This document shows, in pieces, positions 26,150-35,393 of a stretch of 58,669 nt of DNA; the stretch's first letter is position 1; every line of letters begins with the position of its first letter. The position numbers and the translations under genes are program-made. Source of the DNA: Paraglaciecola sp. 20A4 (GTDB taxonomy: Bacteria; Pseudomonadota; Gammaproteobacteria; Enterobacterales; Alteromonadaceae); assembly GCF_011378905.1 (NCBI RefSeq), contig NZ_WTPY01000030.1, positions 1 through 58,669 on the forward strand. Direction: 5' to 3'. Below the pieces are notes generated by a model. It ran no database searches, was not told the DNA's origin, and saw only the letters and a program-made list of their open reading frames with translations.

Positions 26150-27274
26150 ATGAAAATCAGTTATTTAGCAAGCTTGAGTACAGTTTTGTTACTCACCGCA
26201 TGTGGCGGTTCAAGTTCCACTGACTCAAGCGCTACGCCATCACCTACTGAATCTACCACCCCAGTGGTTGAACAGGGCACAGTAGTGGGGCCTTTTAGTA
26301 CTGGCACTACGGCAGAGCCAACTAGCGTTTACTTTGATTTAGATGCGGGTGAGGTGCTGGTATTAACTGACGAAGAAGCGGCGGAAAACAGTGCATGGGA
26401 CATCGCATTTCAGCGCACGAAAGTGTACTTAAATACCCATGTCGACAATGCCGTTGGGGCGTTTTTTACCGATGTCAACAGTGAGTTTTACGATGAAACG
26501 GGCGCAGCAGTCGTAGATAGCTTTTTGAATGCAGACGCTGATTCAGAGCTTGATGATTACCTTGGAATCAGTGCCGCTGATATTCCGGAGGAAGATAGCT
26601 TCATAGGAGACAGCGAAGAAAGTGTAATTGGCGCGAAATTCTATGATTACGACATCACCACTCATGTGGTCAGTGCCAATGATGACCGTTACTTTATTGT
26701 TGATTCTGACAGCATGTATAGCAAGTTTCGCGTAATAGATTTAACCAGTGACGGGCGCACAATGTCGTCCATTACGTTTGGGGTAGCAATACAAAATACC
26801 TTAGCGGGGGATACTGAATTTGGTGCTGAATCTGCGCTAACGATCAATACGGCCAACTGCACTGATGACATATATATCGACTTCGATTTAGGGGCAGCCC
26901 TTTCCGCTTCTGACGCATGGGATATCACATTGCCTTGCACCACAGTCGATGACATAACTGGGGCTGAATTTGATATTCATATTGCTGTTGATGCGCAAGC
27001 CTTAGTAGATGAAGACAACACTTACGCTACGATAGACAGCGAAGCCGCTCAGTATTACGGCTTTACCTCGGATGTGACCCAAGAGCTCGCTTTTGATAAG
27101 AACTCTTGGTACCAATACAACTTAAATGGTGGGCACTTATTGTGGTCGCAATACGGGGTGTATTTAATTAAAACCAGCGACGCTACGTTCAAAATGCAGA
27201 TCACCAGCTATTACGATGAAGCAGGAACCTCAGGTAATTACAGCTTCCGTTTCGATGAATTAATCAGCGAGTAA
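26150..27274 (+). CDS. HmuY-family heme-binding lipoprotein, two-module form
   Basis: The 374-residue lipoprotein (lipobox LLTACG, Cys18) has a Ser/Thr/Pro linker to about 45. The body looks like two HmuY-type modules. The first opens TSVYFDLDAGEVL...NSAWDIAFQRTKVYLN (about 62-100) and includes KFRVIDLTSDG. The second opens DIYIDFDLGAALSASDAWDITL (about 242-263) and ends FKMQITSYYDEAGTSG. HmuY captures heme at the cell surface and hands it to the receptor. A strong AAGGA site precedes the ATG, 28 bases after the receptor gene, so it is in the same operon. Heme-binding residues cannot be assigned by eye. Confidence 0.85.
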   Translation: MKISYLASLSTVLLLTACGGSSSTDSSATPSPTESTTPVVEQGTVVGPFSTGTTAEPTSVYFDLDAGEVLVLTDEEAAENSAWDIAFQRTKVYLNTHVDNAVGAFFTDVNSEFYDETGAAVVDSFLNADADSELDDYLGISAADIPEEDSFIGDSEESVIGAKFYDYDITTHVVSANDDRYFIVDSDSMYSKFRVIDLTSDGRTMSSITFGVAIQNTLAGDTEFGAESALTINTANCTDDIYIDFDLGAALSASDAWDITLPCTTVDDITGAEFDIHIAVDAQALVDEDNTYATIDSEAAQYYGFTSDVTQELAFDKNSWYQYNLNGGHLLWSQYGVYLIKTSDATFKMQITSYYDEAGTSGNYSFRFDELISE

Positions 27275-27433
27275 ATTATTAGTCTTGCATACAGGTACTT
27301 GCGCCGAAGTGTGGGATAGGTGCCCAGGTGAAGGTTTATTTTTAACAAATGCGGTTTGCGGCTCTTTTGGCGTAAACCGCACTTCAGCCGAGCACAAATT
27401 TGGCAAATCGTTTATACGTTAATTGGATACACC

Positions 27434-28366
27434 ATGTACAAATTCGTTAGTTTAGTTTTTTTTCTTGCGTTGATAAGTTTGCAACCATCAGCATATGCAG
27501 ACACCTCGCTTGAATCGAATGCCCAGCAAAGCCCCGAGAAAATGCGCATTATCGCCTCTGGCGGTAGTATTACCGAAATCATTTACGCGTTGGGTAAACA
27601 GCAGTTTATCGTCGCAACAGACAGCACCAGTATGTTTCCTGCTGCCGCTGCTTCATTGCCTAAACTGGGGTATTTTCGTCAGCTCAGTACAGAGGGCATT
27701 TTAGGGTTCCAGCCCACCCATTTATTGGGTGCACAAGCCACTGGGCCTGAAAGTTTACCCGAGCAATTACGCGCCGCCGGTATTAATGTACATATATTTA
27801 ATGAGCGACGAGATGTAGCTGGCTTGCATCAGCTCATCAATGAGATAGGGCAGTTATTAAACGCTTCTGAAAAAGCGCTAGCATTGAATCAACAGATCAC
27901 CCAGCAAGTTGCACAGCTAAAAGCCAAGGCGAGTAAACGCCGTTTGGCGAATGATACAAGGGCCCTTGCAGGCGGACATGACAAAATCACCGCGCTGTTT
28001 GTGATGTCTGACAGTGATCGTGGATTAACGGTAGCCGGGGGCAACACGGTGCCCCAAGCGCTATTTGATGACACAGGGGTGATTAATGCAGCGCAACGCT
28101 TGCCCGATTATAAAGTGATGGATAACGAATCGATTTTAGCCGCCAACCCAGACATCATTTTTGTCGCAAGTCACCGGGTACGGGAGCCTAGTGCATTACA
28201 GCGTTTATGCCAACACCCTGCACTTAAAGCGACAAATGCAGGGCGAAACTGTGCCATCAGTGCAATGGAAAGTAGCAGCGCATTAGGATTGTCTCCTCGT
28301 TACCCACAAGCCTTGCAAACGGTGATTGAGCGCACTGCTGTGTTTTACGTCGATCAAAAGCAATGA
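27434..28366 (+). CDS. hmuT: Heme ABC transporter substrate-binding protein
   Basis: The 310-residue protein has a signal peptide (MYKFVSLVFFLALISLQPSA, cleavage after YADT) and the bacterial periplasmic heme-binding fold. Motifs are RIIASGGSITEIIYALG, LGYFRQLSTEGILGFQPTHLL, and ANPDIIFVASHRV. HmuT takes heme from the receptor to HmuU in the periplasm. The ATG at 27434 starts the signal peptide; a longer in-frame start upstream is not needed. Its stop overlaps the hmuU start by four bases (ATGA), showing translational coupling. Confidence 0.92.
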   Translation: MYKFVSLVFFLALISLQPSAYADTSLESNAQQSPEKMRIIASGGSITEIIYALGKQQFIVATDSTSMFPAAAASLPKLGYFRQLSTEGILGFQPTHLLGAQATGPESLPEQLRAAGINVHIFNERRDVAGLHQLINEIGQLLNASEKALALNQQITQQVAQLKAKASKRRLANDTRALAGGHDKITALFVMSDSDRGLTVAGGNTVPQALFDDTGVINAAQRLPDYKVMDNESILAANPDIIFVASHRVREPSALQRLCQHPALKATNAGRNCAISAMESSSALGLSPRYPQALQTVIERTAVFYVDQKQ

Positions 28367-29460
28367 ATGCCAGCGTAAAATCCCCCGCATTGACCTTACA
28401 ATTTGCTCTTCACGCAAGGCGTAAAAAGCATATGCGTAGCTTTACGATTGCGCTCGTCTTGGGGCTGGTTTTACTGCTGCTGGGTTTGCAGTCGGGCAGT
28501 TTTGAGCAATCAAGTCAGGTTTTATTTGACGTGCTAATTAACAAGTTTAACCAACAAGCGCTGTCACAAGACCAGTACTTACAGTGGTACGTGTTTTCTG
28601 AACTGCGTGCACCGCGAATGTTTATGGCCATGTTTGTGGGGGCGTTGCTGGCAATGTCAGGCTGTGCGATGCAGGGCTTGGTACGAAACCCGTTGGCTGA
28701 CCCAGGCTTAATAGGTATTTCAGGAGGAGCGGCTGCAGCTGCCGCCACAGCACTCGCGCTGATTAACCATTACCCACAGCTTGAAATAGGCGGACAATAC
28801 TTAATCGCCCTGAGTGCATTTATTGGTGCATTAATAGCAGTATGGATTGTATTGATCGTCGCCCGTACTCGAGCAGGTATGGCTATTTCGTCGCTGATTT
28901 TAGCAGGCGTTGCGGTTAATGCATTGGCGGGTACACATATTGGTGCAATTAGTTATATGGCCAATGATGACGCGCTACGGCAAATAACCTATTGGACAAT
29001 GGGCAGTTTAGGTGGAGTCACTTGGTCCAAGGTCATGTTTGTAGGAGCATTGAGTGTGCCTATTGTCGCGCTTTATATGCATTTACGCCAACCACTGAAC
29101 TTGTTTGCTCTTGGCGAAAACGAAGCTCAGTGTATGGGTCTTGAAGTCAATAAATACAAACGTTTGGTGCTTTGGCTGGTGGCGTTTTCGGTTGCTCTGG
29201 CTACGGCACTGTGCGGTATTATCGGCTTTGTTGGTTTGGTTGTACCGCATATTGCTCGCACCTTGTTCAGCGCCGACCATAAATATTTGATGCCTGCTTG
29301 TGGTGTGCTGGGTGCCATATTAATGCTGGGTGCTGATACCGCTTCAAGGGCGTTGTTTCCCCCCCTTGAAATCCCAATCGGTATTGTGACCTCGGCAGTG
29401 GGGGCGCCATTCTTTTTATACCTTTTAGCGAAACAGAAAAAGGGAGGGGCAATTGCTTAA
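28363..29460 (+). CDS. hmuU: Heme ABC transporter permease
   Basis: The 365-residue inner-membrane protein is an FecCD-type permease with 8-10 TM helices. Hallmarks: ELRAPRMFMAMFVGALLAMSG, GLVRNPLADPGLIGISGGAAAAA, GFVGLVVPHIARTLF (the loop that meets the ATPase), and ADTASRALFPPLEIPIGIVT. It forms the channel for heme with HmuV. It overlaps hmuT by four bases and is five bases ahead of hmuV. Confidence 0.94.
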   Translation: MNASVKSPALTLQFALHARRKKHMRSFTIALVLGLVLLLLGLQSGSFEQSSQVLFDVLINKFNQQALSQDQYLQWYVFSELRAPRMFMAMFVGALLAMSGCAMQGLVRNPLADPGLIGISGGAAAAAATALALINHYPQLEIGGQYLIALSAFIGALIAVWIVLIVARTRAGMAISSLILAGVAVNALAGTHIGAISYMANDDALRQITYWTMGSLGGVTWSKVMFVGALSVPIVALYMHLRQPLNLFALGENEAQCMGLEVNKYKRLVLWLVAFSVALATALCGIIGFVGLVVPHIARTLFSADHKYLMPACGVLGAILMLGADTASRALFPPLEIPIGIVTSAVGAPFFLYLLAKQKKGGAIA

Positions 29461-29465
29461 TACTC

Positions 29466-30299
29466 ATGCTTAATCTACTAAACATCACGTTAAAGCACGG
29501 TGACCTTACCTTGCTTGAAGGACTGAATATTCAGCTCCAACCGGGCTGCTTTACCACAGTCATTGGCGAAAATGGCTGCGGAAAATCAACGTTACTGCGC
29601 TGTATTGCTGGTCTTCATGGTCAATTTAGTGGCTCGGTTACGTTCAACAAACGCACGTTGGGCGACTGGCAAACTAAGTCTTTGGCAAAGGTGCGGGCAT
29701 TTGTTAATCAGCATAATCAAGTGCAGTTTGCTTTTTTGACTGAAGAGGTCTTGCAATTAGGGCGTATGAATCAGACCGAAACACTCGCTCAGCGCACTGC
29801 CTTGATTTGCCAAGTGGCTGAACAGCTTAGCATCGGGCATTTATTCGGCCGGGATGTTAGAACGCTATCGGGCGGTGAACGCCAACGCGTATTTATTGCC
29901 AAAGCATTAGTACAGCTATTACCCAATGCTAATGCTGAAACCCATGGCAGCAATGCCATTGATGCCAGCAGTCACGGGGACGCCAACGGCGAAAAACCAT
30001 TTGATGGTAAGTTGCTGTTGCTTGATGAGCCGACCTCAGCGCTGGATTTTCGCTTTCAAAAAGCTCTGATGGACGTGGTCAAAAGCCTGTGCCAACAGGG
30101 TTTAAGCGTTATGTGCGTCAGTCACGATATAAACTTGGTTTTACCTTATGCCAGCGAAGTTATCTTGCTAGCCAATGGCCGCTGCTTAGCCCAAGGAAGC
30201 GCTGCGGATGTGATCACCGCACAAAACTTACAACAGTGTTTTGGGGTCATACCCAAACTTATCCCACAGCCAGATGGTGTGCCGTATATCACCCACTGA
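29466..30299 (+). CDS. hmuV: Heme ABC transporter ATP-binding protein with an extra loop
   Basis: The 277-residue ATPase has Walker A GENGCGKST (34-42), a Q-loop in VNQHNQ, the signature LSGGERQRV (134-142), Walker B LLLLDEP (183-189), the D-loop SALD and a switch His in VSHD. It powers HmuU. A hydrophilic insertion at about 154-181 (NANAETHGSNAIDASSH...) separates the signature helix from Walker B. Heme ATPases often carry a short insert here, but this one is longer. It is nested in the operon with 5 bases before and 30 after. Cytoplasmic face of the inner membrane. Confidence 0.93.
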   Translation: MLNLLNITLKHGDLTLLEGLNIQLQPGCFTTVIGENGCGKSTLLRCIAGLHGQFSGSVTFNKRTLGDWQTKSLAKVRAFVNQHNQVQFAFLTEEVLQLGRMNQTETLAQRTALICQVAEQLSIGHLFGRDVRTLSGGERQRVFIAKALVQLLPNANAETHGSNAIDASSHGDANGEKPFDGKLLLLDEPTSALDFRFQKALMDVVKSLCQQGLSVMCVSHDINLVLPYASEVILLANGRCLAQGSAADVITAQNLQQCFGVIPKLIPQPDGVPYITH

Positions 30300-30329
30300 T
30301 TGTTTCCCGTTTAGTAAAAAGGAGTAAAA

Positions 30330-31064
30330 ATGAAATTAGACAAATACATCTTCGACGCCAAAACCCTCGTTCGCCAGCAACACAGCGGAGTACTAAGTAC
30401 CCATTCACAATCTGTGCAAGGCTATCCATTTGGCTCCGTTGTACCGTACTTTATGACGACAGAAGGCCATTTGATTATTTATATTAGTCAAATTGCGCAA
30501 CATACTCGAAATATTAAGGGCAACGCTAAAGTGTCGATGACCATCTTCGATAGTGTGCAAGATGACTCTCAAGCGGCTGGTCGCGTAACGTTATTAGGTG
30601 ACGCTGAGGTAATCGACAGCGAAGATGTGATGTCTCAGTATCTACGTTTATTTCCGCAAGCTATAAGCTATCAACAAACCCATGATTTTATGTTTTATCA
30701 AATAAAAGCTGAGCGTGTTCGTTATATAGGTGGCTTTGGTAAAATATTTTGGATAAATAAAACAGATTGGTTTTCGGATGCTAAGCAATGGCATCATGCA
30801 AGTAACGAAATTGTGCAGCATATGAATGATGACCACCAAGACGCTATGGCGCTTATCGTTGCACATCAATATGGATTACAAGCAAAGACGGTTGTTATGT
30901 TGTCGGCATTTTTTGAAGGCGTACATATTCAAGCAGACGACAAGATTGTGTATTTACCTTTTAGCCAGTCTTGCACGACAGCTAAACAGGTTAGAGAGCA
31001 ACTTGTCGAAGCTACTCACGCCGCCAGAGCAGCATTGATACTAACAGTGGCTGAGGCAGGTTAG
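30330..31064 (+). CDS. hugZ: HugZ/HutZ-family heme-degrading protein
   Basis: The 244-residue protein has an N-terminal FMN-binding split-barrel domain (about 5-140, like pyridoxamine oxidase) and a C-terminal DUF2470 domain starting EIVQHMNDDHQDAMALI (160-176). That pairing is typical of HugZ/HutZ heme oxygenases, which break down imported heme and release iron. His164 or His169 is a candidate heme ligand by analogy with HutZ. The AAAGGAG ribosome site is 6 bases upstream. It is the last gene of the heme operon. Confidence 0.9.
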   Translation: MKLDKYIFDAKTLVRQQHSGVLSTHSQSVQGYPFGSVVPYFMTTEGHLIIYISQIAQHTRNIKGNAKVSMTIFDSVQDDSQAAGRVTLLGDAEVIDSEDVMSQYLRLFPQAISYQQTHDFMFYQIKAERVRYIGGFGKIFWINKTDWFSDAKQWHHASNEIVQHMNDDHQDAMALIVAHQYGLQAKTVVMLSAFFEGVHIQADDKIVYLPFSQSCTTAKQVREQLVEATHAARAALILTVAEAG

Positions 31065-31155
31065 TAGATATTGTTATTGAGTTGAATTATGGTGCGCTTG
31101 AGGACGGTGAATTTGTTATTTTGTTGACGTTAACCCTGTTTTATCCACAAATAGC

Positions 31156-31195
31156 CGCCCGTTACCCGCTTTCTACTGGCCATGGGTAATGGGCG
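31156..31195. terminator. Hairpin between convergent hugZ and lysozyme-like genes
   Basis: Inverted repeat CGCCCGTTACCC / GGGTAATGGGCG (31156-31167 and 31184-31195; 12 positions with one G-T). No T run follows on either strand, so it is a candidate, possibly bidirectional, terminator. Confidence 0.45.
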
Positions 31196-31225
31196 TAAAT
31201 GTAATTATTGTACTCTTAAACCTCA

Positions 31226-31792
31226 CTATCGATTAAACAGTTTTTGCTCCTTGGCCCTGCGGGCAACTAAATGACTGTTTACTTTGCCTGCGGCTTTTCG
31301 CCACACACTGAATTGTTGGCTCGCGCCCTCGTAGTCGCCTTTATTGAGTAAACGTAATAAAGTCGACTTGTATAGATTGCCCATGCCTATGTTGTAACCC
31401 AAGCAAACCAGCGCGCTAAATTGATTATTATTGACCGGTACTTTAACCAATTTACTCATTTGATCTTCAATTTTGAGCAAATCAGTTTTAAGCAATGTTT
31501 CAGCCTGCTGCGCATTTATCTTCATGCCTTTAACGACATCAGCCTTATGACCATAGCCAATTAACCAGTGTCCTCCAGGACCTTGATAAGCTTTTAGTCT
31601 AACGCCTTCCGAGTGTTTAATAATATTGATACAAGCTTGGTTCGTTACACCTTTTGTAAGGGGAACAGCTGGAATGTTAAGTTTCTTTGGCGATACGCCC
31701 GTCGTCGGCGAAGTGTTTTTCTGGCTTGCGCACCCGCTGACGAATATGCAAAACGTGGAAATTAACACGATAAACAGTCTATTAATGTTCAT
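31226..31792 (-). CDS. Lysozyme-like lipoprotein (GH24 fold, catalytic residues changed)
   Basis: The 188-residue protein is a lipoprotein (lipobox VSGC, Cys21) with a phage-lysozyme fold from about 55: SEGVRLKAY, GHWLIGYGHKADVVKGM, and NQFSALVCLGYNIGMGN. In T4 lysozyme terms the catalytic Glu is kept (Glu62). The Asp position is Gly71, and Leu77 replaces the Thr of the TIGYGH motif. It may have weak or no glycosidase activity and could instead bind peptidoglycan. The ATG at 31792 with AAGGA fits better than the longer frame. Predicted periplasmic or outer-membrane. It has no holin partner. Confidence 0.8.
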   Translation of the reverse strand: MNINRLFIVLISTFCIFVSGCASQKNTSPTTGVSPKKLNIPAVPLTKGVTNQACINIIKHSEGVRLKAYQGPGGHWLIGYGHKADVVKGMKINAQQAETLLKTDLLKIEDQMSKLVKVPVNNNQFSALVCLGYNIGMGNLYKSTLLRLLNKGDYEGASQQFSVWRKAAGKVNSHLVARRAKEQKLFNR

Positions 31793-31816
31793 AAGGATCC
31801 TTCTATAGGCCAGCAC

Positions 31817-32179
31817 TGAATTTATAATCCCAATATTCGTTACCAGCTAACGTTTAAATTATTTTTCCTCTTAATTAAAACGTGAAGTGAGTAATTTGCA
31901 AGTTTGTGATTGGGTTGGTGCTTTAGGAATAGCGTTTGACGAGCAGTAATGAAGTAATACAGCAACGGGATTATTGAATAATCATCGCTAAAAACGCAGC
32001 TCCCAGCTTTTAAGGCTGTTTATATCTTGTTTTCTCATATTATCCTCCAAATTGGTGCTCTGTGTATGACCTCAAAATCAAGCTTATTTGTCTAATAGCA
32101 TTACAAGATTGATTTACAAAGGGGAGAGGTTATCGCGACGTTAGTTAAACAATTTAGCAATTATAAATACCTTTACAGT
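31817..32179. other. Intergenic stretch, no gene seen
   Basis: No coding frame or strong structure identified; the right end runs into a Fur box. Confidence 0.5.
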
Positions 32180-32200
32180 GATAATGGTAATCATTACTAT
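32180..32200. promoter_or_regulatory. Fur box
   Basis: GATAATGGTAATCATTACTAT matches the 19-bp Fur consensus with few changes. It lies about 190 bases before the next gene, so the promoter is here and a fairly long untranslated leader follows. Confidence 0.8.
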
Positions 32201-32390
32201 TAACTTTTGTCGTGTGAGTAGATTTTTGTAGTGAACGTAAGCCTTGCAATAAGTTGGGTGTAGTCTTGGCCAATGGGTTGTTCAATTTTGGTCATGATGG
32301 CTATGAAGTTGCTCATATTTTCATTGAAAAGTTGCACGTTAAGGCAGCTTACTTCCATCGTTTAAACATAACAAAAACAAAGGAACAATA

Positions 32391-32921
32391 ATGATACTGT
32401 TATTTGCCATAGCACTTGGCTTAATTGGCAGCTATTTGCTTTATCTGAGCTGGAAACAGCACAGAGCAATACTGGCAACCTTCGGCTGGGGCAGCTTGTT
32501 GGCAACGGTGCCTTTATTCGTTATGGCGTTAGGGGAGGAATTTGGTACGGTGTTTGCTCTAAGTTTACCGGCCGTTTATGTCTGGATGGGCATCATTCAG
32601 GAGAAGAAAACGCAGCTTCCCAGCAAGCATATTGAGAGGGTCATTGCGCAACCGCAATTCAACGCCAAAAAGTTAATGCGTAATAGTAGTTACGTATTGT
32701 ATCACCTTGTTCTACTTATGATTGTAAGTAGCTTGTTAGCTATTGCTCTACTTGATTTACTGCCCTTAGAGAGACTAACTGAGTTGGCTACAGGGATTAT
32801 CATCTTACCACTGATTTGGTCTGGACTGTCATTTTGGCACTTGGCCGCAACCAATAAGCGTAACCCTCTGTTGTTCAGTGCTTTGGTTTCTGTAGCCTCT
32901 AGCCTTTATTTATTTGTTTAA
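32391..32921 (+). CDS. Integral membrane protein, unknown function, iron-regulated by context
   Basis: The 176-residue protein has about five hydrophobic segments, for example MILLFAIALGLIGSYLLYLS, VPLFVMALGEEFGTVFALSL and LTELATGIIILPLIW. I recognise no family. A Fur box is upstream, and the PepSY protein begins 3 bases after its stop, so the two are in one operon. Similar small proteins accompany PepSY reductases elsewhere, but that is an inference. Inner membrane. Confidence 0.75.
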   Translation: MILLFAIALGLIGSYLLYLSWKQHRAILATFGWGSLLATVPLFVMALGEEFGTVFALSLPAVYVWMGIIQEKKTQLPSKHIERVIAQPQFNAKKLMRNSSYVLYHLVLLMIVSSLLAIALLDLLPLERLTELATGIIILPLIWSGLSFWHLAATNKRNPLLFSALVSVASSLYLFV

Positions 32922-32924
32922 CCT

Positions 32925-34358
32925 ATGACGATTTCAAAACCAATGAACACCCCTTCAATTAGTAAACGTTCGCTCTCTGCCCATGCATGGTTAGGCTTAT
33001 TTGTCAGTGCTTTTATGTACATCATTTGCTTGTCAGGCACCTTAGCTGTCTTTCATCAAGAGCTTGAGCGCTGGGAGCAACCGCAAGTCCCCGAAACCGC
33101 TTTGGTTGATATTCCTGCCATCGAAAAGGCTTATGACAGCTTTGTAGAAACCTATCCTGAAGAAACTGATCACATGTATATCGTGTTTCCAGGATCAGGC
33201 ATTCCACGGGTGGTGGTTGAAAACGACCATGTTGCGCACTTTATGAATACTGATGGTACCCTTGGCGAGGTTGAGCAATCCAATTGGACCAAGATGCTGG
33301 TAGATTTGCACCTTTATCTACATCTCCCAAAAAGTTTCGGCATGATTTTAGTCAGTGCATTTGGCGCACTATTATGCGCGCTCATTCTTTCTGGTTTTAT
33401 TGCTCATCCGCGTATTATCAAAGATGCTTTTAGATTTCGTCGGGGGGGCACTGGGCTGCAAGAAAACATCGATTTACATAATCGTTTTAGTGTATGGGCT
33501 GCACCTTTTCATCTAATGATTGGCGTCACGGGGGCTTATTTTGGTCTGGCGACCATCTTAATTGCCATTGTTTCTCAAGCATTTTACGCTGGCGACAATC
33601 AAGCTGTGATCGATGAAATATTTACCCCTGAGCCTAGCTTAGAGCAACCCTTACAAAGACCGCAGATAGGTAATGCGATTGAGTACATTCAGCAGAATGC
33701 CCCTGAAGGGGAACTGCTTTTTCTAACGGTTCACGAGCCCAATACCTCAGGACAATTTATTGAAGCGTACGTAAAAGAGCCTGGTAGATTGATTTACTCT
33801 GAAAATTATCGCTTTGATGTTCAAGGTAATTTCTTAGATACGAGTAATTATCGCGATGGTGATACCGCCAAGCAAGTGGTTTATTCAATGTATCGCCTGC
33901 ACTTTGGTGAGTTTGCCGGTATTGCAAGCAAACTGCTTTATTTTGTACTTGGCATGATGCTGACAGTGGTATCGGCGACGGGTATCAATATTTGGTTATT
34001 AAAAAGAAAAACCACCGATGTATTGAATCAGTGGTGGCCAACGCTGGTGTGGGGTATTCCTGTCATGCTTACTCTGAGTGCACTGTTTAATTTATTCGTC
34101 GATATACGCATAGACCTTTCTATTTGGCTTGGCCTTGTTGTTGCTCTTGCTATAGCGACGCGGCAACAAAATATTCGACTGTGGGTTAATCGCCTTAAGC
34201 AAACATTAGCAATATTGTTAATACTTTTCATCGTGCTCTATACCGTGAAGTTTGGTTTAGCTGGTTTTAGTTTACCGGCACTACAAATCAATATTCCGTT
34301 AGCTTTTTTCGCGGCCTATTTGTTATTTAAAGGCCCTAAGCAAACAGAACAGGTTTAG
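32925..34358 (+). CDS. PepSY-TM family membrane protein (putative iron reductase/PiuB type)
   Basis: The 477-residue protein follows the PepSY-TM plan. An N-terminal TM segment (AWLGLFVSAFMYIICLSGTL) is followed by a periplasmic PepSY-like region, then TM helices such as GMILVSAFGALLCALILSGF and a conserved HNRFSVWAAPFHLMIGVTGAYFGL block. Several further TM helices occur near the end. Members are iron-uptake membrane proteins, often Fur-regulated, thought to reduce ferric siderophores or act in energised uptake. The start may be the ATG at 32925 or at 32943. It forms an operon with the preceding membrane gene. Confidence 0.88.
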   Translation: MTISKPMNTPSISKRSLSAHAWLGLFVSAFMYIICLSGTLAVFHQELERWEQPQVPETALVDIPAIEKAYDSFVETYPEETDHMYIVFPGSGIPRVVVENDHVAHFMNTDGTLGEVEQSNWTKMLVDLHLYLHLPKSFGMILVSAFGALLCALILSGFIAHPRIIKDAFRFRRGGTGLQENIDLHNRFSVWAAPFHLMIGVTGAYFGLATILIAIVSQAFYAGDNQAVIDEIFTPEPSLEQPLQRPQIGNAIEYIQQNAPEGELLFLTVHEPNTSGQFIEAYVKEPGRLIYSENYRFDVQGNFLDTSNYRDGDTAKQVVYSMYRLHFGEFAGIASKLLYFVLGMMLTVVSATGINIWLLKRKTTDVLNQWWPTLVWGIPVMLTLSALFNLFVDIRIDLSIWLGLVVALAIATRQQNIRLWVNRLKQTLAILLILFIVLYTVKFGLAGFSLPALQINIPLAFFAAYLLFKGPKQTEQV

Positions 34359-34901
34359 CAGTCTTAGCGGATACGACTTTCATAAAACAAGGGGCATTGA
34401 CTCTATGATGATTATTAGTCGTAATTTCACGCCCCTCTATCGCTATCTCATCGTTAGGCTGTTCATAAATTTTAGCGTGCTTAATCCCTTATGGGGATGG
34501 ATAAACGTAACATGATATAAGCCTCAAGCCATTTGCTAACCAATTGAAATGTCTCAGACCTCTTTTGACTGCTGGGGCATCTCTATGTCTCTTTATTACG
34601 ATTTAAATAAACGTAATAACACTGCGTTATTTGTTACATCAACCACCGATAAAGCGCGAGATTTGCCCATCGTTATGACAGCTCAAAGCCAAGTGAGCGA
34701 TTGGCTCACGATAATGCAATTAAGGTTATGCTAGCAAGCATAAAAAACCAGTAATAATACAAAACTACAAGCAGGCGAATGATTGATGTTAATATTGATA
34801 TATGAATACTGTTGCTAGTTCACTATCTTGCTTAGATACCTTTAACGTAAAGGTTGATTTCTAACGCAACGATCTAATGTGGATTAACTGGATACCCAAA
34901 A
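34359..34901. other. Intergenic stretch, no gene seen
   Basis: About 540 bases. A 61-codon open frame here looks random, with no ribosome site or family. A weak inverted repeat (AGGGGC with GCCCCT) after the PepSY gene could be a terminator. Confidence 0.5.
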
Positions 34902-35327
34902 ATGTTTTACGTGTTGATCATCAATACTTTACTTGTCGCGGCGACGGTAATGCTTCACTACGAGTTTCTCCATCGTATTATGCGCTATTTACCCACGATG
35001 AAAATTAAGCACAGTTACCGTATAGTGTTTGGGGTTTTCGGCGCAATAACGGCCCACATCTGTGAAATTTGGATTTTTGCATTTGGCTATTATGTTATGA
35101 ATCGCGTAGATGGATGGGGAAGTATTACAGGAAACTATAATGGCGGACTGCTCGATAGCGCATATTTTTCCTTTACGGTATATACCACTGCGGGATTTGG
35201 CGACATTGAGCCTTTGGGGCCCCTGAGATTCTTAACTGGAATAGAATCATTAACGGGATTAGTACTTATCACCTGGACAGCTTCGTTTTTATACTTTGAA
35301 ATGCAAAGGCATTGGAAGATTGTCTAG
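34902..35327 (+). CDS. Two-TM potassium-channel-like protein
   Basis: The 141-residue protein has an N-terminal TM helix (FYVLIINTLLVAATVML), a second one around 42-64 and a final TM helix (ESLTGLVLITWTASFLYF). The pore loop reads SFTVYTTAGFGDIEPLG; the selectivity filter TAGFGD is a variant of TVGYGD. Ion-channel domain proteins of this size form tetramers. The ion is probably K+, though Ala and Phe in the filter leave some doubt. No regulatory domain follows. Inner membrane. Confidence 0.85.
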   Translation: MFYVLIINTLLVAATVMLHYEFLHRIMRYLPTMKIKHSYRIVFGVFGAITAHICEIWIFAFGYYVMNRVDGWGSITGNYNGGLLDSAYFSFTVYTTAGFGDIEPLGPLRFLTGIESLTGLVLITWTASFLYFEMQRHWKIV

Positions 35328-35393
35328 CACCCCAGCGGCCCTTTAATTGGTATTCCAATTAAATCGAGATGTTTAATCTTTAGAGCTAACGCA

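Noticed and set aside
34549-34734. 61-codon frame between the PepSY and channel genes
   Set aside because: No ribosome site, no family, and a random-looking composition.
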